Positions 1 to 8,727 are shown, counted from the first letter of the stretch. The stretch: DNA of 14,772 nt from Bimuria novae-zelandiae CBS 107.79 (GCA_010015655.1 ML976716.1:59667-74438), one strand, 5' to 3'. The notes: a model not told the origin generated them from the letters alone. Numbers and translations are program-made.

Positions 1-155
1 ACAGCTGGCTGTACTTTTAGTACAGTGAAGTGGGGCGTTTCGATTTCTTTTCGCAGCGCGTCGGCTGTTTGCCAAACCTCTGCATCCGGGCATAGCTGCG
101 GAGAAATCGCGGCTGCAACCGAGTAGGAATCAATCAATCAATCAATCAATCAATC
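1..155 (+). mobile_element. Possible 3' end of a LINE-like element, cut by the window edge
   Basis: This GC-balanced stretch differs in composition from the C-rich island that follows and ends directly in a tetranucleotide tract. Non-LTR retrotransposons often end in such simple tails, and a minus-strand LINE at the other end of the window lies next to the complementary tract. No coding motif is recognisable in the visible 127 bases. A small perfect inverted repeat (CTGTACT, 3-base loop, AGTACAG) lies at 9-25. It could equally be unrelated sequence beside a microsatellite, so the call rests on the tail and on symmetry with the right side. Confidence 0.3.
128..155 (+). repeat. (AATC)7 tetranucleotide tract
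   Basis: Seven uninterrupted AATC units. The reverse-complement tract (TGAT)5 lies at 13705-13725, so the two tracts face each other across the window. It may be a LINE tail or an ordinary microsatellite. Confidence 0.95.
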
Positions 156-166
156 ACTCCATCAAC

Positions 167-295
167 GGGTGTCTCCCGCACCCACACAACTCAACGTGGT
201 CTACCCGACCCACGCATCTCCATTCAAAGGGTGTTTCCTCACACCCACACAACTCAACGTGGGCTTTCTCTCAACCCACGCACTCCACATCCAAA
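167..295 (+). repeat. Two tandem copies of a ~62-bp C-rich repeat
   Basis: The first unit starts at GGGTGT 167 and the second at GGGTGT 229. Both carry AACTCAACGTGG (188-199 and 251-262) followed by a CCCACGCA-type block. Related copies recur at about 8990-9050, 9250-9325 and, more weakly, 9381-9430, so this is a dispersed family. The plus strand is strongly C-over-G biased. Short open frames here are rich in P, T and H and do not look like genes. Confidence 0.8.
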
Positions 296-979
296 TGCTC
301 CTCGCACAACAACATACACAATTCATGTTTCTACAACGTACCTACAACTAGACATAATGAAACTAACAACATCTTTCCTATGTACCTACTTCACAATCCA
401 CACTTTACCTACTCCGTACTCTATTTCTTTCCAAAAACGAATATACCTCCTACTAGATAAAACTAAATTCATCTAACCATCTACAACCAAGTTCACACTA
501 GGTTACCTCACAGCCTAATCACTTCCCTCCACATCCAATGCATCAACGACGCAACAACAGGTATCTCCTACACCACCACATCACTCCCTAGTGTGGTCCT
601 CCGGCACATCCCATCCGTGAATAGACGAATAGGGTGGATGAACACACCCGTCTACATCCCTTTTGCAAAAAGAAAACCCAACACTCACCCTTAGCTAGGG
701 ATACGTCACCATCATCGCACTTCTCGTGTTCTTCTCTCTCTTCCCAAGACTAGTGTATCCACACACTCCGACCATCCGTCCGCTCTCACAATGCGTGTGC
801 TTCCCGCACCACCAGACCAGCAAACCGTCCCAACTCGGACAGCGCACCCTCCTTCACACCATCCGTCACAGTCTCTGCAGTCACCACCTCACCTCCGCGA
901 TAAGACAAGCGCACCGCGCGCTTCCTTCTTACCAAATAACCTTTTCCCGTGCGCAACACGACGCATCGAGAGAACAGCG
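296..979. other. Non-coding C-rich repeat island, left part
   Basis: No gene is supported. The stretch keeps abundant CpA, so it has not suffered RIP. It carries a diverged copy of a block seen near 7260 and 10510 (AGTGTATCCACAC at about 749-761) and a block near 789-812 that resembles the ATGCGCTACCCGCAC motif of 9054 and 9381. A 118-residue open frame at 726-1082 runs across the copia LTR boundary, which argues against it being a host gene. The copia element is inserted at the right end. Confidence 0.7.
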
Positions 980-984
980 CAATC
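980..984 (+). repeat. Target-site duplication, left copy (CAATC)
   Basis: CAATC immediately precedes the left LTR and recurs at 6543-6547 immediately after the right LTR. Five base pairs is the duplication length expected of Ty1/copia integrases. Confidence 0.93.
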
Positions 985-1189
985 TGTCACGGTTTATAGC
1001 TCTTTCTCTGTGCGATAGTTGCAGCTACCCTTACTCGACTGTAGCTTACCTTTCTGATAGCATGACACCTATCTGGGACTAGCGTTGTTTGTGCCTGTGC
1101 ACCTATACCTTCTGTAGTTCCTAGATAGTATAACCTTAGTTTAATCCTTTAATTTTCCTGCGTACTGTCCAGCTCTGCTTACCGCGACA
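985..1189 (+). repeat. 5' LTR of the copia element
   Basis: 205 bp, starting TGTCACGG and ending CGCGACA. It is identical to 6338-6542 except at six sites, all transitions: 1041, 1042, 1056, 1131, 1142 and 1150. The first and last 12 bases form an imperfect inverted repeat, as is common in LTRs. Promoter and polyadenylation signals would lie here but I cannot place them. Confidence 0.96.
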
Positions 1190-1203
1190 GTTATGAGCCT
1201 GGC
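1190..1203 (+). other. Primer binding site, initiator-tRNA-Met half-molecule type
   Basis: Directly after the LTR, GTTATGAGCCTGGC resembles the complement of the anticodon-stem end of a 5' half of initiator tRNA-Met, which contains the CAT anticodon in GGCTCATAAC. Priming by a half tRNA is established for Drosophila copia and several fungal relatives. Ten bases match exactly; the following bases are an approximate match against tRNA sequence recalled from memory, so the exact extent is uncertain. Confidence 0.65.
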
Positions 1204-1270
1204 TTGCACCTTAGATTGTTCTCACCTGCTACTGTAACGTCACTTAACACACGAGTTGCACGTTGCTATA

Positions 1271-1349
1271 CCGCGTTCTTTATAACGCACCTGTTACCGC
1301 GTTCTCTACGACGCATCTGTTTACCGCGTTCTTTACAACGCATATACTA
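1271..1349 (+). repeat. Three tandem hairpin repeats in the copia leader
   Basis: CCGCGTTC starts at 1271, 1297 and 1324, giving a period of 26-27 bp. Each unit contains a small inverted repeat of the form GCGTT, six-base loop, AACGC. The middle copy reads GCGTT/GACGC, which still pairs through a G-T wobble. The array lies between the primer site and the start codon, a region that in retroelements often has RNA-packaging or translation roles. Such a role here is inference. Confidence 0.75.
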
Positions 1350-1395
1350 GGATCTCTGCCTGGATCCATCGATACAGTCGACTATAGCCTCTGCA

Positions 1396-2600
1396 ATGGC
1401 TACTGAGTCCGACCCTGCTGTGACGCGAGTTACTGTCGTCCTAAACACACTAGATAACTGGTTTACCTGGTTATTTATTCGCCAAGACGTTGCTAATCGC
1501 CACGGTCTCTAGTAGTATATTAACCCTAACGTAGCGAAGGAGAATCTCCTTAAGCTATAGGAGCCTCTTAAGCCTTAACTTACTAATTACAAGCTTAAAG
1601 CTACTAGGCTCTCTTACTTATCCGCTAATAATTAAGATTCCTATTAATAGGAATACAATTAATAGGAACGCCGCCATACTAAGTATCGCACTTAAGTAAA
1701 GGCACTAGCTAACTTAAATATAAATATTAGTAAGATAATTACTACACGTTATATACACCTAATTAAAGATTATAATACCCCGTATAACTAATTAGTTATA
1801 CTTAAGAAGTTCTTTTATCTTATAGACGCGACACGTCGCCGCGAGCTTGCTAATAAGTATAACGCTTTTAAGACTACGCCACGAGCTGCAAAGAAGATTA
1901 AGTAATAGCTATTAGACTAGGTATATATTATAGCTTAGGGCAAGGCTGTTAGCTTGCCTAAGACTAATAGTAATTAACTATAAGAGGACTTCCTTATTGC
2001 CTGTAAGATAATTAATTAGGAATACGCTACTTCCTGCCTGCGCGAGATCTTCAAGCATAAAGCGCGAGGCACTACTATCGAGATCTCATCTCTAGAGACG
2101 TACGTCGCCAAGATGACTACATATCTACGCCGCACCAAGCCACACTTAACAGGCCTGGTGGTAACCGCTGCCGAGCTTGGAGTCGCAAAGCAAGTTAATT
2201 TACAGACTATAAAGGGTAATCGCGGTGGTAGCTATGACTAAGACAAGCCACCTAGAAACTGTGTCTATAAAAAGAAGCATTAGTACACTAACTACTTTAT
2301 TCTTAACCCACGCAACCTATAACGTCTAAAGGACTATTAGCCTATAGCTAAGGCTATACACAAGGTTAAGGAAGCGCGAAAGGACTCTAAAATTAATACA
2401 CGCATTAAGACTACTCTCAAGAAGTAAATAGCCTAATAACCTTAAAATATAGGATTACTATAAGTTAATAATAGTAATCCTCCTGCTAAGAATAGTAACA
2501 CGTTTATGGTAATTGCTAGCCTATTACATATAAGCCTTAATTAAGTCGATTCTCTCGAGCCTAATTCTCTTAAGCCCGATTCTCTTAATCCTAAATCTCT
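1396..2600 (+). pseudogene. Copia gag region of the polyprotein
   Basis: The N-terminus has a copia-like nucleocapsid start (LDNWFTWLFIRQDV at residues 17-30) followed by stops from 1510. A remnant that may be the zinc knuckle lies near 2260-2310, with TGT at 2260, TAT two codons later where a Cys may have been changed by TpG to TpA, and a His in KKKH. The usual CCHC spacing cannot be confirmed. The right boundary is approximate. Confidence 0.7.
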
Positions 2601-2699
2601 TGAATCTCTCGAAGAACAATCGAACAATAATTTAAAAATAATTATATTAGATAACAACACTAAGCCTAACGGAGAGCTTACAGTAATGGTTAGAGACAA

Positions 2700-2900
2700 C
2701 GCTAATAAGGCTAAGCTCCTTAACTAATAGATCGTCAATCTAGGGTCAAACACCCACGTTATTAATACAGAGTCATGGCATGGCTGGAAGAGGATAAACG
2801 ATAATCCGCAACGTTGCTATATTTACGCTAGTAATAGCTAAATCTTAATTATAGCTTAGGGCACGATAGAACTCGTCGCTTAAACACTATACAGGATATA
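2700..2900 (+). pseudogene. Copia aspartic protease remnant
   Basis: At 2731-2775 the frame reads IVNLGSNTHVINTES, matching the retrotransposon protease pattern Asp-Ser/Thr-Gly followed by a hydrophobic and His/Val stretch. The catalytic Asp position is AAT (Asn) at 2737-2739, the change expected from GAT by G-to-A. Boundaries are approximate. Confidence 0.65.
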
Positions 2901-3179
2901 AACGCTGGAGTTAACGCATGTCGTATATGTTAAAGGCTTTTTTATAAGCTTGTTAGGACTTGCTCGCTGCCGTACAGAGTCTATCTATTTTAACTCTAGC
3001 TGTGATGTCCTGTACATGCGCTAACTATTAAACGTTATCGCCTAACTCGAGTATAATAGAGGCCACTAGCTAATAGATATTAAACTATTACATTGACCGC
3101 CGCTATCGCTTCTACGCTTACTATTAAGTATGTTTAGGGTATTATACCGCCCGTCGTACGCGCTAAAGCCTACTAATAT

Positions 3180-4090
3180 TATTAATTAGCGTGCTGCTTA
3201 TTATATCTAGGCCTATCTAGGCTAGAAAGTAGTTAACTATCTTAAATTAAACGTTAAAGGTGTTTAATTAACTAGAGAACACATGGACTATCGATGTTAG
3301 ATATATATTAAGACTTAAATAACTTATATTATCTTAAGGCGCCCGGCCGAGAGCCGCGCACAAAAACCGTTCTATTAAATCGTAATAGACCTAATCTATA
3401 TTATCCCTATAGGAGAGAAGTATATTAACGGCAGCAAGTACGCCCTGCACTCTATAGATAAATACTTAAAGTGGCATAAGATTACTACATTACGACGCAA
3501 GGATAAGTTAACACTTACACGTTAGTTTATGTCCTTAATCTGCAAAATCTAGCGTGTGTATAACGCTAACGTAGTTGCTATTTAGTGTAATAATAAGAGA
3601 GGATTTAGAAATGACCTTATCGACATAACAGAAGAGCTAGGTATGCTGTATAAGCCAGCACCTGCTAGAATAAAGGAACTAAATAGACTCATTAAACGTG
3701 CTGGCGGAGTACTCACGTAGCGAGCTCGCGCTATACGTATATACGCCAACCTGCCAAAGAACCTATTACATAAGATGTATCGCACTGCCGCGTACATCCT
3801 TAACCGCACGCCTACAGAAGCACTAGACTGGAAAACGCCGTATAAGGTTATATAGGGACGAAAGCCACTTATCGCTTATATAAGACCTATTAGCTATCGC
3901 GCCTACGTTTATAATCGTGATCTAAGAGCTGCTAACAAGCTTAAATCGCGCACTCTAATTAGCCACCTTGTTAACTACTAAGGCACTAATATCTTCCGCA
4001 TCTGGCTACCTATAAAAGACACTATTATTATTACCCGCGACGTTGTATTCGAACCTACACTCTTCTTTAATAGAATAGATAGGTATGCAT
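3180..4090 (+). pseudogene. Copia integrase core remnant
   Basis: The frame shows the first catalytic Asp in IDLIYI (GAC at 3388-3390), the second site in CNNKRGF where AAT at 3589-3591 replaces Asp, and the third in NRLIKRA where AAA at 3694-3696 replaces Glu. The last two sites are about 35 codons apart, as expected of a retroviral-type DDE core. Downstream YRTAAYILNRTPT and YKVI-GRKPL are typical of fungal copia integrases. Both lost residues are G-to-A changes. The zinc-binding N-terminus is too eroded to place. Confidence 0.85.
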
Positions 4091-4267
4091 TAGGGTTAGT
4101 GCTCGAAGAGGTAATTAAACTACTCAAATATTTAAAAGAACATTAACATAATAATATTAGTATTAAAGATTTATTAACTGCTCGTTAACGTTGCCGCCTA
4201 GTAAAAACACCTACGACCTTAGCTTCAGGAGCTGTAGGCTCCTAGGTGGGGGGTGAACAGACTAATA

Positions 4268-4314
4268 ACGCATTTAAATTAATACAGTAACACGCATTTA
4301 AATTAACACAGTAA
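4268..4314 (+). repeat. In-frame 24-bp tandem duplication inside the copia frame
   Basis: GCATTTAAATTA starts at 4270 and again at 4294. The period is 24 bp, eight codons, so register is kept. It lies in the linker between integrase and reverse transcriptase, just after a GGTGGGGGG purine run at about 4246-4253. Confidence 0.75.
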
Positions 4315-4789
4315 TAGCTACCTACCCCTAGACCTATAATGTCTACTGCCACAAGCAATTAGACTCCTAAGAGTAATAAAGTACCTGAGGGCTATCGCTA
4401 ACGCGGCGAGAGAGCTCCACAAGATGTTAACCTAGATCTAAATAATATAAGTCTTATCCTTACTAGCAAACGTAATCGAAAGCAGAAAGATCTTAATAAT
4501 TTTATAATTTATATATACACTATAGCGCTAGGAGCTATACCTCTTGTCGACTATCTCCGTGCATTCTCGACCGAGATTTACACCATACTTACTATAGATA
4601 AGATACCAAGAATCTATTAGTCTTAGCTACCACCTTTACCTAAGGCAGTGAAGTAGCTTAATACACACATATTTAGCAATTAATTCTAACGCGCTATAGA
4701 GGTTAAATAGCAAGCTCTACGCGCTAAAGGAGTCTTTAAGAAGACTATAAAAATAAAGGCTACTATAGACGCTGAGGTGCTACCACTAA

Positions 4790-5500
4790 TATAGGTATTT
4801 ACGTACAAAATCGACGAAGATGGATACCTCTCACGGTTTAAGACTTAACTTATTATTTAGGGAGATCTTTAAGCTCCGCTTAATAACACGTACGCTACTA
4901 CACTTGCGATTTATAACTTTCGCGCTCTTATTATAATCGCTAATTACTTTAATCTAGAGCTAAAGTAGTATAATGTTCCTACTACCTTCCTAAACGCTGA
5001 GATTAATCGGAAGCTATACGCTAAAACACCTGAGCTATTCCGCCATACTAAAGGCGAGATTATGCTGGTGCTCCGCGCCTTGTACGGCCTAAAGGAGTCA
5101 TTACTACTATAGTATAATAAACTACGTCGATAACTTGTTAAGCTAGGTCTAAAGCTAGTTAAAGGCTTTCCTTGCTTATACACGAGCCGCTGGCTCATCC
5201 TATTCGTCTATATTAACAACATTATCATAGCATATCATTAGTCTAATACCTATCACCACAGGTCTTTTAAGAAGGATCTGGTGAACCTATACAACATTAA
5301 AGCTATAGGAGATCTTACCTAGTTTCTTAGAATCCGCATTATACGCGATCGAGCCCTGCACAAGACGTAGCTAGTCTAGGACGCGTTTATTAATAAGGTA
5401 TACACTTAATTTAGTATTAAAGCTATAGGCAAGGCTCTAAACATTTTACTAGCAGAGAACTAGCTACTGCAGTCTATTAAGGAGCCTAAAATTACTTAAA
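4790..5500 (+). pseudogene. Copia reverse transcriptase remnant
   Basis: Recognisable motifs in one frame are VFTYKIDEDG near 4795, FLNAEI near 4990, LRALYGLKES near 5072-5100, and FVYINNIIIAYH at about 5203-5238. The last is the polymerase catalytic box, normally YVDD; both Asp codons (5215-5220) read AAC, so the active site is lost. DLVNLYNIKAIGDLTQFLRIRI follows in the expected place. A TAG within LLL-YNK marks a former Trp. Confidence 0.88.
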
Positions 5501-5689
5501 TAAAGCTCTATTAGTAACTAGTTAGCTCTCTTGCATACATCGCTGTCTAGGGCAGACCTAACGTCGCTTAAACGCACGTTGTGTTTGCTTGCCATCTTAC
5601 TAACCCAGGACAGTCTTACGTCTTAAAGATACGCTAGACCTGGCGATACCTGCTCAGTATAAAGGCTCTCGCACTTGAGGCCTCTTCCA

Positions 5690-6243
5690 GCGCGCAGGAC
5701 ATGGCTGAGTATCTATTTAATAATCCAATATATCGCGATCCTCTCTTCTTTAGATCTTCTAACGCCTTATACGCTAACAAGCCTAAGACTCGCTAAAGCT
5801 CTTAAGGCTATACTTTTAAGTTCGGAGGACTAATAATTAACTAGAAGTTAATAGTACAACGCATAATTACAAAATTAACTATAGAATCTAAATTACTAGC
5901 TCTATTACTTGCTAGCTTATAAATAGAAGAATGGATGCGATTCTTCTCTAGTATTAACCTTACTCTTGACTATATACTTACTATCTAGTGTGACAATTAG
6001 CAAACCGTCGGTATTGTTACTAAATAGCAAAATAAGCTTTATATAAAAGTTAAACATGTTAATATCCACTAGCTCTAAATTCAACAGGAAGTTAAAGCCT
6101 CTCGTATTAACGTTAAATAGGTCCCTACTAACTATATGCCTACTAATAGACTTATAAAGATTCTGCCTAAGTAAAAGTTTACAGACTTCGTCCGCCAAAT
6201 TAGCCTCGTTAATATTACTAAGCGTCTAAAGGGCCTGCGTTAA
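5690..6243 (+). pseudogene. Copia RNase H remnant and polyprotein C-terminus
   Basis: The frame contains a copia RNase H series: SSQGYTFKFGGL-like at about 5800-5830 (with stops), ESKLLALLLAS at about 5884-5917, a CDN followed by QTVGIVTK at about 5989-6024 with its Asp retained, and VKHVNIH at about 6050. The frame closes with RLKGLR and TAA at 6241-6243. Stops replace Gln and Trp codons throughout. Confidence 0.85.
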
Positions 6244-6329
6244 ACTAATGGCAATAATCTTAATAGTATCTATATACACTAATACTAATCAGCTGTCATT
6301 GACTCCCTACCTGGGCGTCCACGCCAGCT

Positions 6330-6337
6330 GGGGGGTG
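6330..6337 (+). other. Polypurine tract of the copia element
   Basis: GGGGGGTG immediately precedes the right LTR. This is the expected position and composition for the primer of plus-strand DNA synthesis. Confidence 0.85.
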
Positions 6338-6542
6338 TGTCACGGTTTATAGCTCTTTCTCTGTGCGATAGTTGCAGCTACCCTTACTCGACTACAGCTT
6401 ACCTTTCTAATAGCATGACACCTATCTGGGACTAGCGTTGTTTGTGCCTGTGCACCTATACCTTCTGTAGTTCCTAGATAGTACAACCTTAGTTCAATCC
6501 TTCAATTTTCCTGCGTACTGTCCAGCTCTGCTTACCGCGACA
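6338..6542 (+). repeat. 3' LTR of the copia element
   Basis: 205 bp, same length as the 5' LTR and 199 of 205 bases identical. Differences lie at 6394, 6395, 6409, 6484, 6495 and 6503. At two sites this copy has A where the other has G after T (6394, 6409); at the other four it retains C where the 5' LTR has T. Confidence 0.96.
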
Positions 6543-6547
6543 CAATC
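6543..6547 (+). repeat. Target-site duplication, right copy (CAATC)
   Basis: Matches 980-984 exactly and abuts the 3' LTR. Confidence 0.93.
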
Positions 6548-6702
6548 ACAGAATGCGGAGAGGATGGAGAGAGGAGAGAGAGGAGAGCGGGGCAGCGTCC
6601 CTCTCTTGTAACCAACTTCTTCCCAGAAACCATCCACCGTCGCGCATCCCGATACGCGCCCTTCCAGCGAGGAGAGTAGAGGCGGGTAGAGGAGGGGGAG
6701 GG
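6548..6702. repeat. Purine-rich block with a GAGAG/CCCTCTC hairpin motif
   Basis: The plus strand alternates purine-rich runs (GAGAGGAGAGAGAGGAGAGC from about 6569) with TCCCTCTC (6598-6605), giving potential to fold. The same arrangement recurs at about 6703-6740, 9968-9984 and 10215-10245. Open frames on either strand here are repeat translations and not supported as genes. Confidence 0.65.
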
Positions 6703-7272
6703 AGAGAGGAGAGCGGCCAGCGTCCCTCTCATCGTAGAAGAAACCTCTTCCCAGAGAATCCACATCACGTGCTGTCAGCACAGACCATCCATCTGTAGAA
6801 ACCACTCCGCGAGCCCACTGCATCCCACTGTGGGGTCCAACCAGTCCACTGCGACTCCTCTCTCCTACTACGGTGCCACCGATAGGTACAACACGAGCAT
6901 CCACTCCGTCAACCCCAACCACCTTCCGTGGCGTACGAGGACAACGAGGGTAAAAGCGAGAGCATTTCCTCGATCCAAGGGCGTCCCTCCCTACTTATAC
7001 CTACTCCCAGGTCAGATCCAACCTCACGTGCCACGTGCACAGACCATCCATCCATCCTAGAAACCACTCCGCGAGCCCATCCAGTCCCGATGGGGTCTAG
7101 TCTAGTAGAAAAGTGCTGCGTCATAGCGCAGTCACCATAGGAGCGAATCCACCTAGTCCAGCCCGACTCACTCTCGTTCCCTGGTGTGGCTAGGGCAATC
7201 CTGCAGTGGCTGGGGCGTTGCACACCCCGCCGCACTCCGTTTTCCCTCGTTCCCGAGTGAGTGTATCCACAC
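6703..7272 (+). repeat. Composite repeat, copy A (~570 bp)
   Basis: Ordered modules: a GAGAG/CCCTCTC hairpin block near 6703-6740, CAGACCATCCATC and GTAGAAACCACTCCG (6795-6809), a second TAGAAACCACTCCG (7058-7071), then a 3' module (7139-7272) with GAGCGAA, CTGGTGTGGCTAGGGC, CAGTGGCTGGGG and CTCGTTCCCGAG. The same modules occur in the same order and at similar spacing at 9960-10525. No gene is visible. The family is unknown to me. Confidence 0.75.
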
Positions 7273-7284
7273 TGTCAACATCCA

Positions 7285-7325
7285 TCACCAGGTGGCGAGC
7301 TAATTCGTGATCGGTGTACGTAAGC
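7285..7325 (+). repeat. Left terminal inverted repeat
   Basis: 41 bp beginning TCACCAGGTGGCGAGC. It matches the reverse complement of 8912-8952 at 39 of 41 positions. Confidence 0.95.
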
Positions 7326-7410
7326 AGCACTAGCCATCAACAACAGCCCCTCCATCTACAACAAAACTTCACCCTTACACTAATCACCCAAATCTCGTCC
7401 GATTCCTACG

Positions 7411-8727
7411 ATGAGTAGCTTAATCGACGCGCCACGAACGCCCGAACACTCTAAACCTAATATCTAATATACTACGCCTACGAAATCAGCCTACCTACAC
7501 TATTATAGCTACCAGGCGAATAGCGAGACTATTAACGACGTTAACAAGCTATTTTAAATCTCTAAGGCTATAAGCAGACGTTAGAGGCATTAATAACATA
7601 AGCTAGGTATAAAGATCGCGCAAAGGCGTACGCGCAAGCCTTTAGCTAAGCTTAATAGTAATAAGCTTAGGAGAGCTTTTTAAACGCCTATATAAGTTCT
7701 TAAACACATAGTAGAGCCTAAGGAGAATCCCTATAGTTAACGCCTACTTACCTATTAAGCTAAAAAGTATAGCGTTAAGCTCTCTAAGCGTTAGTTATAA
7801 TACAACTTTAGTTAACAACTTAACGCTTACATGTACATGGCGCCTTATAATAATCCTTTAATAGACGCCAACAAAGCTACGCGCGTATAGTATAGCCAGC
7901 AGAATAAGGATCTGCCTATTACAGGTTACTAGGATTAAGTTTTCTTTACTAACAAGGCTTATTTTAACCTATATAAGCGTCTCTAAAAGCCTCGTTAGCT
8001 GCGTCGACGCGGGCAGCAAAAATAATACAGAAAAGTCACTAATATATAGCCTTGGAGCGCTCCTAAAGGTTAGGTTTTACACATATACGCCTGCGTTAAC
8101 TGGGACTTTAAATTAGAGCTCTACTTTTATAACGACGACAAAGAGATACCTATAGTTATTAAGCCTCCGCCGAAACCTCGCAAAAGGATGTATAAGTCCT
8201 CTTAGTAGTACGAAAAGCGCGTACAAGAATAGGAGGCTTATAAGCCTCCCAAAGTTAACGTAGATCCTTAGGGGAACTATATAACGCAAGCCTACTATAT
8301 AGAGCATGTACTACCTACGTATATTAAGATCCTTAACAACGCGCGTACTCGTAATCCTTATAAATATTTTATTCTATAAGAAGATAATAACCTATTATAT
8401 AGTATAAAATTAAAATATAACGTTACGCGTATATTTAAGATATCTCAAGGAGTGCGGCTCTTTATACACCTAGGGAGGTCACCAGATCTCAATCCTACAG
8501 AAGGATGCTGGCTCATCCTTAAAGAAAAGGCCAAAAGGCGTCTCCACAAGCCATGTAAAGGTGAGACGCCTTAGGATAGGACTACAAAACACCTTAAGGA
8601 TATACTACAGCAAATATAGGATAAGATCTCTATTAATAAGATCAGGGAGCTTATTGAGGAGATGCCAGATCGCTGCCAAAGGCTTATAGAAACTGGCGGC
8701 GAGAAGATACGCTCACAACGCTAGTGA
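7411..8727 (+). pseudogene. Tc1/mariner transposase, RIP-inactivated
   Basis: ATG at 7411 begins MSSLIDAPRTPEHS. Codons run in register to TAG TGA at 8722-8727 (the TAG probably a former Trp or Gln codon), 438 codons before the final stop with no net indel. The transposase would cut and rejoin the element at its inverted repeats. The first catalytic motif reads FFTNKAYF (AAC at 7951-7953), so its Asp is now Asn. The second Asp survives in EDNN (GAT at 8383-8385). SPDLNPTEGCWLILKEK follows, with Glu at 8500-8502, 38 residues after the second Asp (an alternative Asp, 8485-8487, is 33 residues away). Many TAG and TAA stops fill the first two thirds; the last 80 or so codons are nearly clean. The N-terminal third should hold the DNA-binding helix-turn-helix but is too eroded to show it. 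Confidence 0.9.

Larger units (their letters stand above)
1396..6243 (+). pseudogene. Copia Gag-Pol polyprotein, RIP-inactivated single frame
   Basis: ATG at 1396 begins MATESDPAVTRVTV and the natural stop is TAA at 6241-6243. The distance is 1,615 codons plus stop, and gag, protease, integrase, reverse transcriptase and RNase H motifs all fall in this one frame, so there is no net frameshift. The first stop is TAG at 1510, followed by many TAG and TAA codons where Gln or Trp is expected; one TGA is at 3094-3096. The distribution fits C-to-T and G-to-A changes by RIP rather than random decay. Domains in order are gag (about 1396-2600), protease (about 2700-2900), integrase (about 3180-4090), reverse transcriptase (about 4790-5500) and RNase H (about 5690-6230). 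No active protein can be made. Confidence 0.93.
985..6542 (+). mobile_element. Full-length RIP-degraded Ty1/copia LTR retrotransposon (5,558 bp)
   Basis: All structural parts are visible: paired 205-bp LTRs beginning TGTC and ending GACA, an exact 5-bp target duplication, a tRNA primer site, a 5' leader, one polyprotein frame in the copia order (gag, protease, integrase, reverse transcriptase, RNase H) and a polypurine tract. Integrase before reverse transcriptase places it in Ty1/copia rather than Ty3/gypsy. The body from about 1505 to 6290 is saturated with TpA and in-frame TAG or TAA, while LTRs and leader retain CpA and TpG. It cannot encode active proteins. It sits inside the C-rich repeat island and is younger than that island. 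Confidence 0.95.

Noticed and set aside
726..1082. 118-residue plus-strand open frame
   Set aside because: It runs from the C-rich island through the target duplication into the 5' LTR, so its 3' part was created by the insertion.
1263..1349. CRISPR-like spaced repeats
   Set aside because: Only three units, contiguous, inside a retrotransposon leader in a fungal-type genome.
5917..6198. 93-residue minus-strand open frame inside the copia body
   Set aside because: It lies antisense to the RNase H region; loss of stops on that strand is a by-product of RIP. The same applies to those at 3582-3809, 4944-5198 and 8113-8307.
6494..6922. 142-residue minus-strand open frame
   Set aside because: It crosses the copia 3' LTR end and target duplication into repeat sequence, so it is a chance frame.
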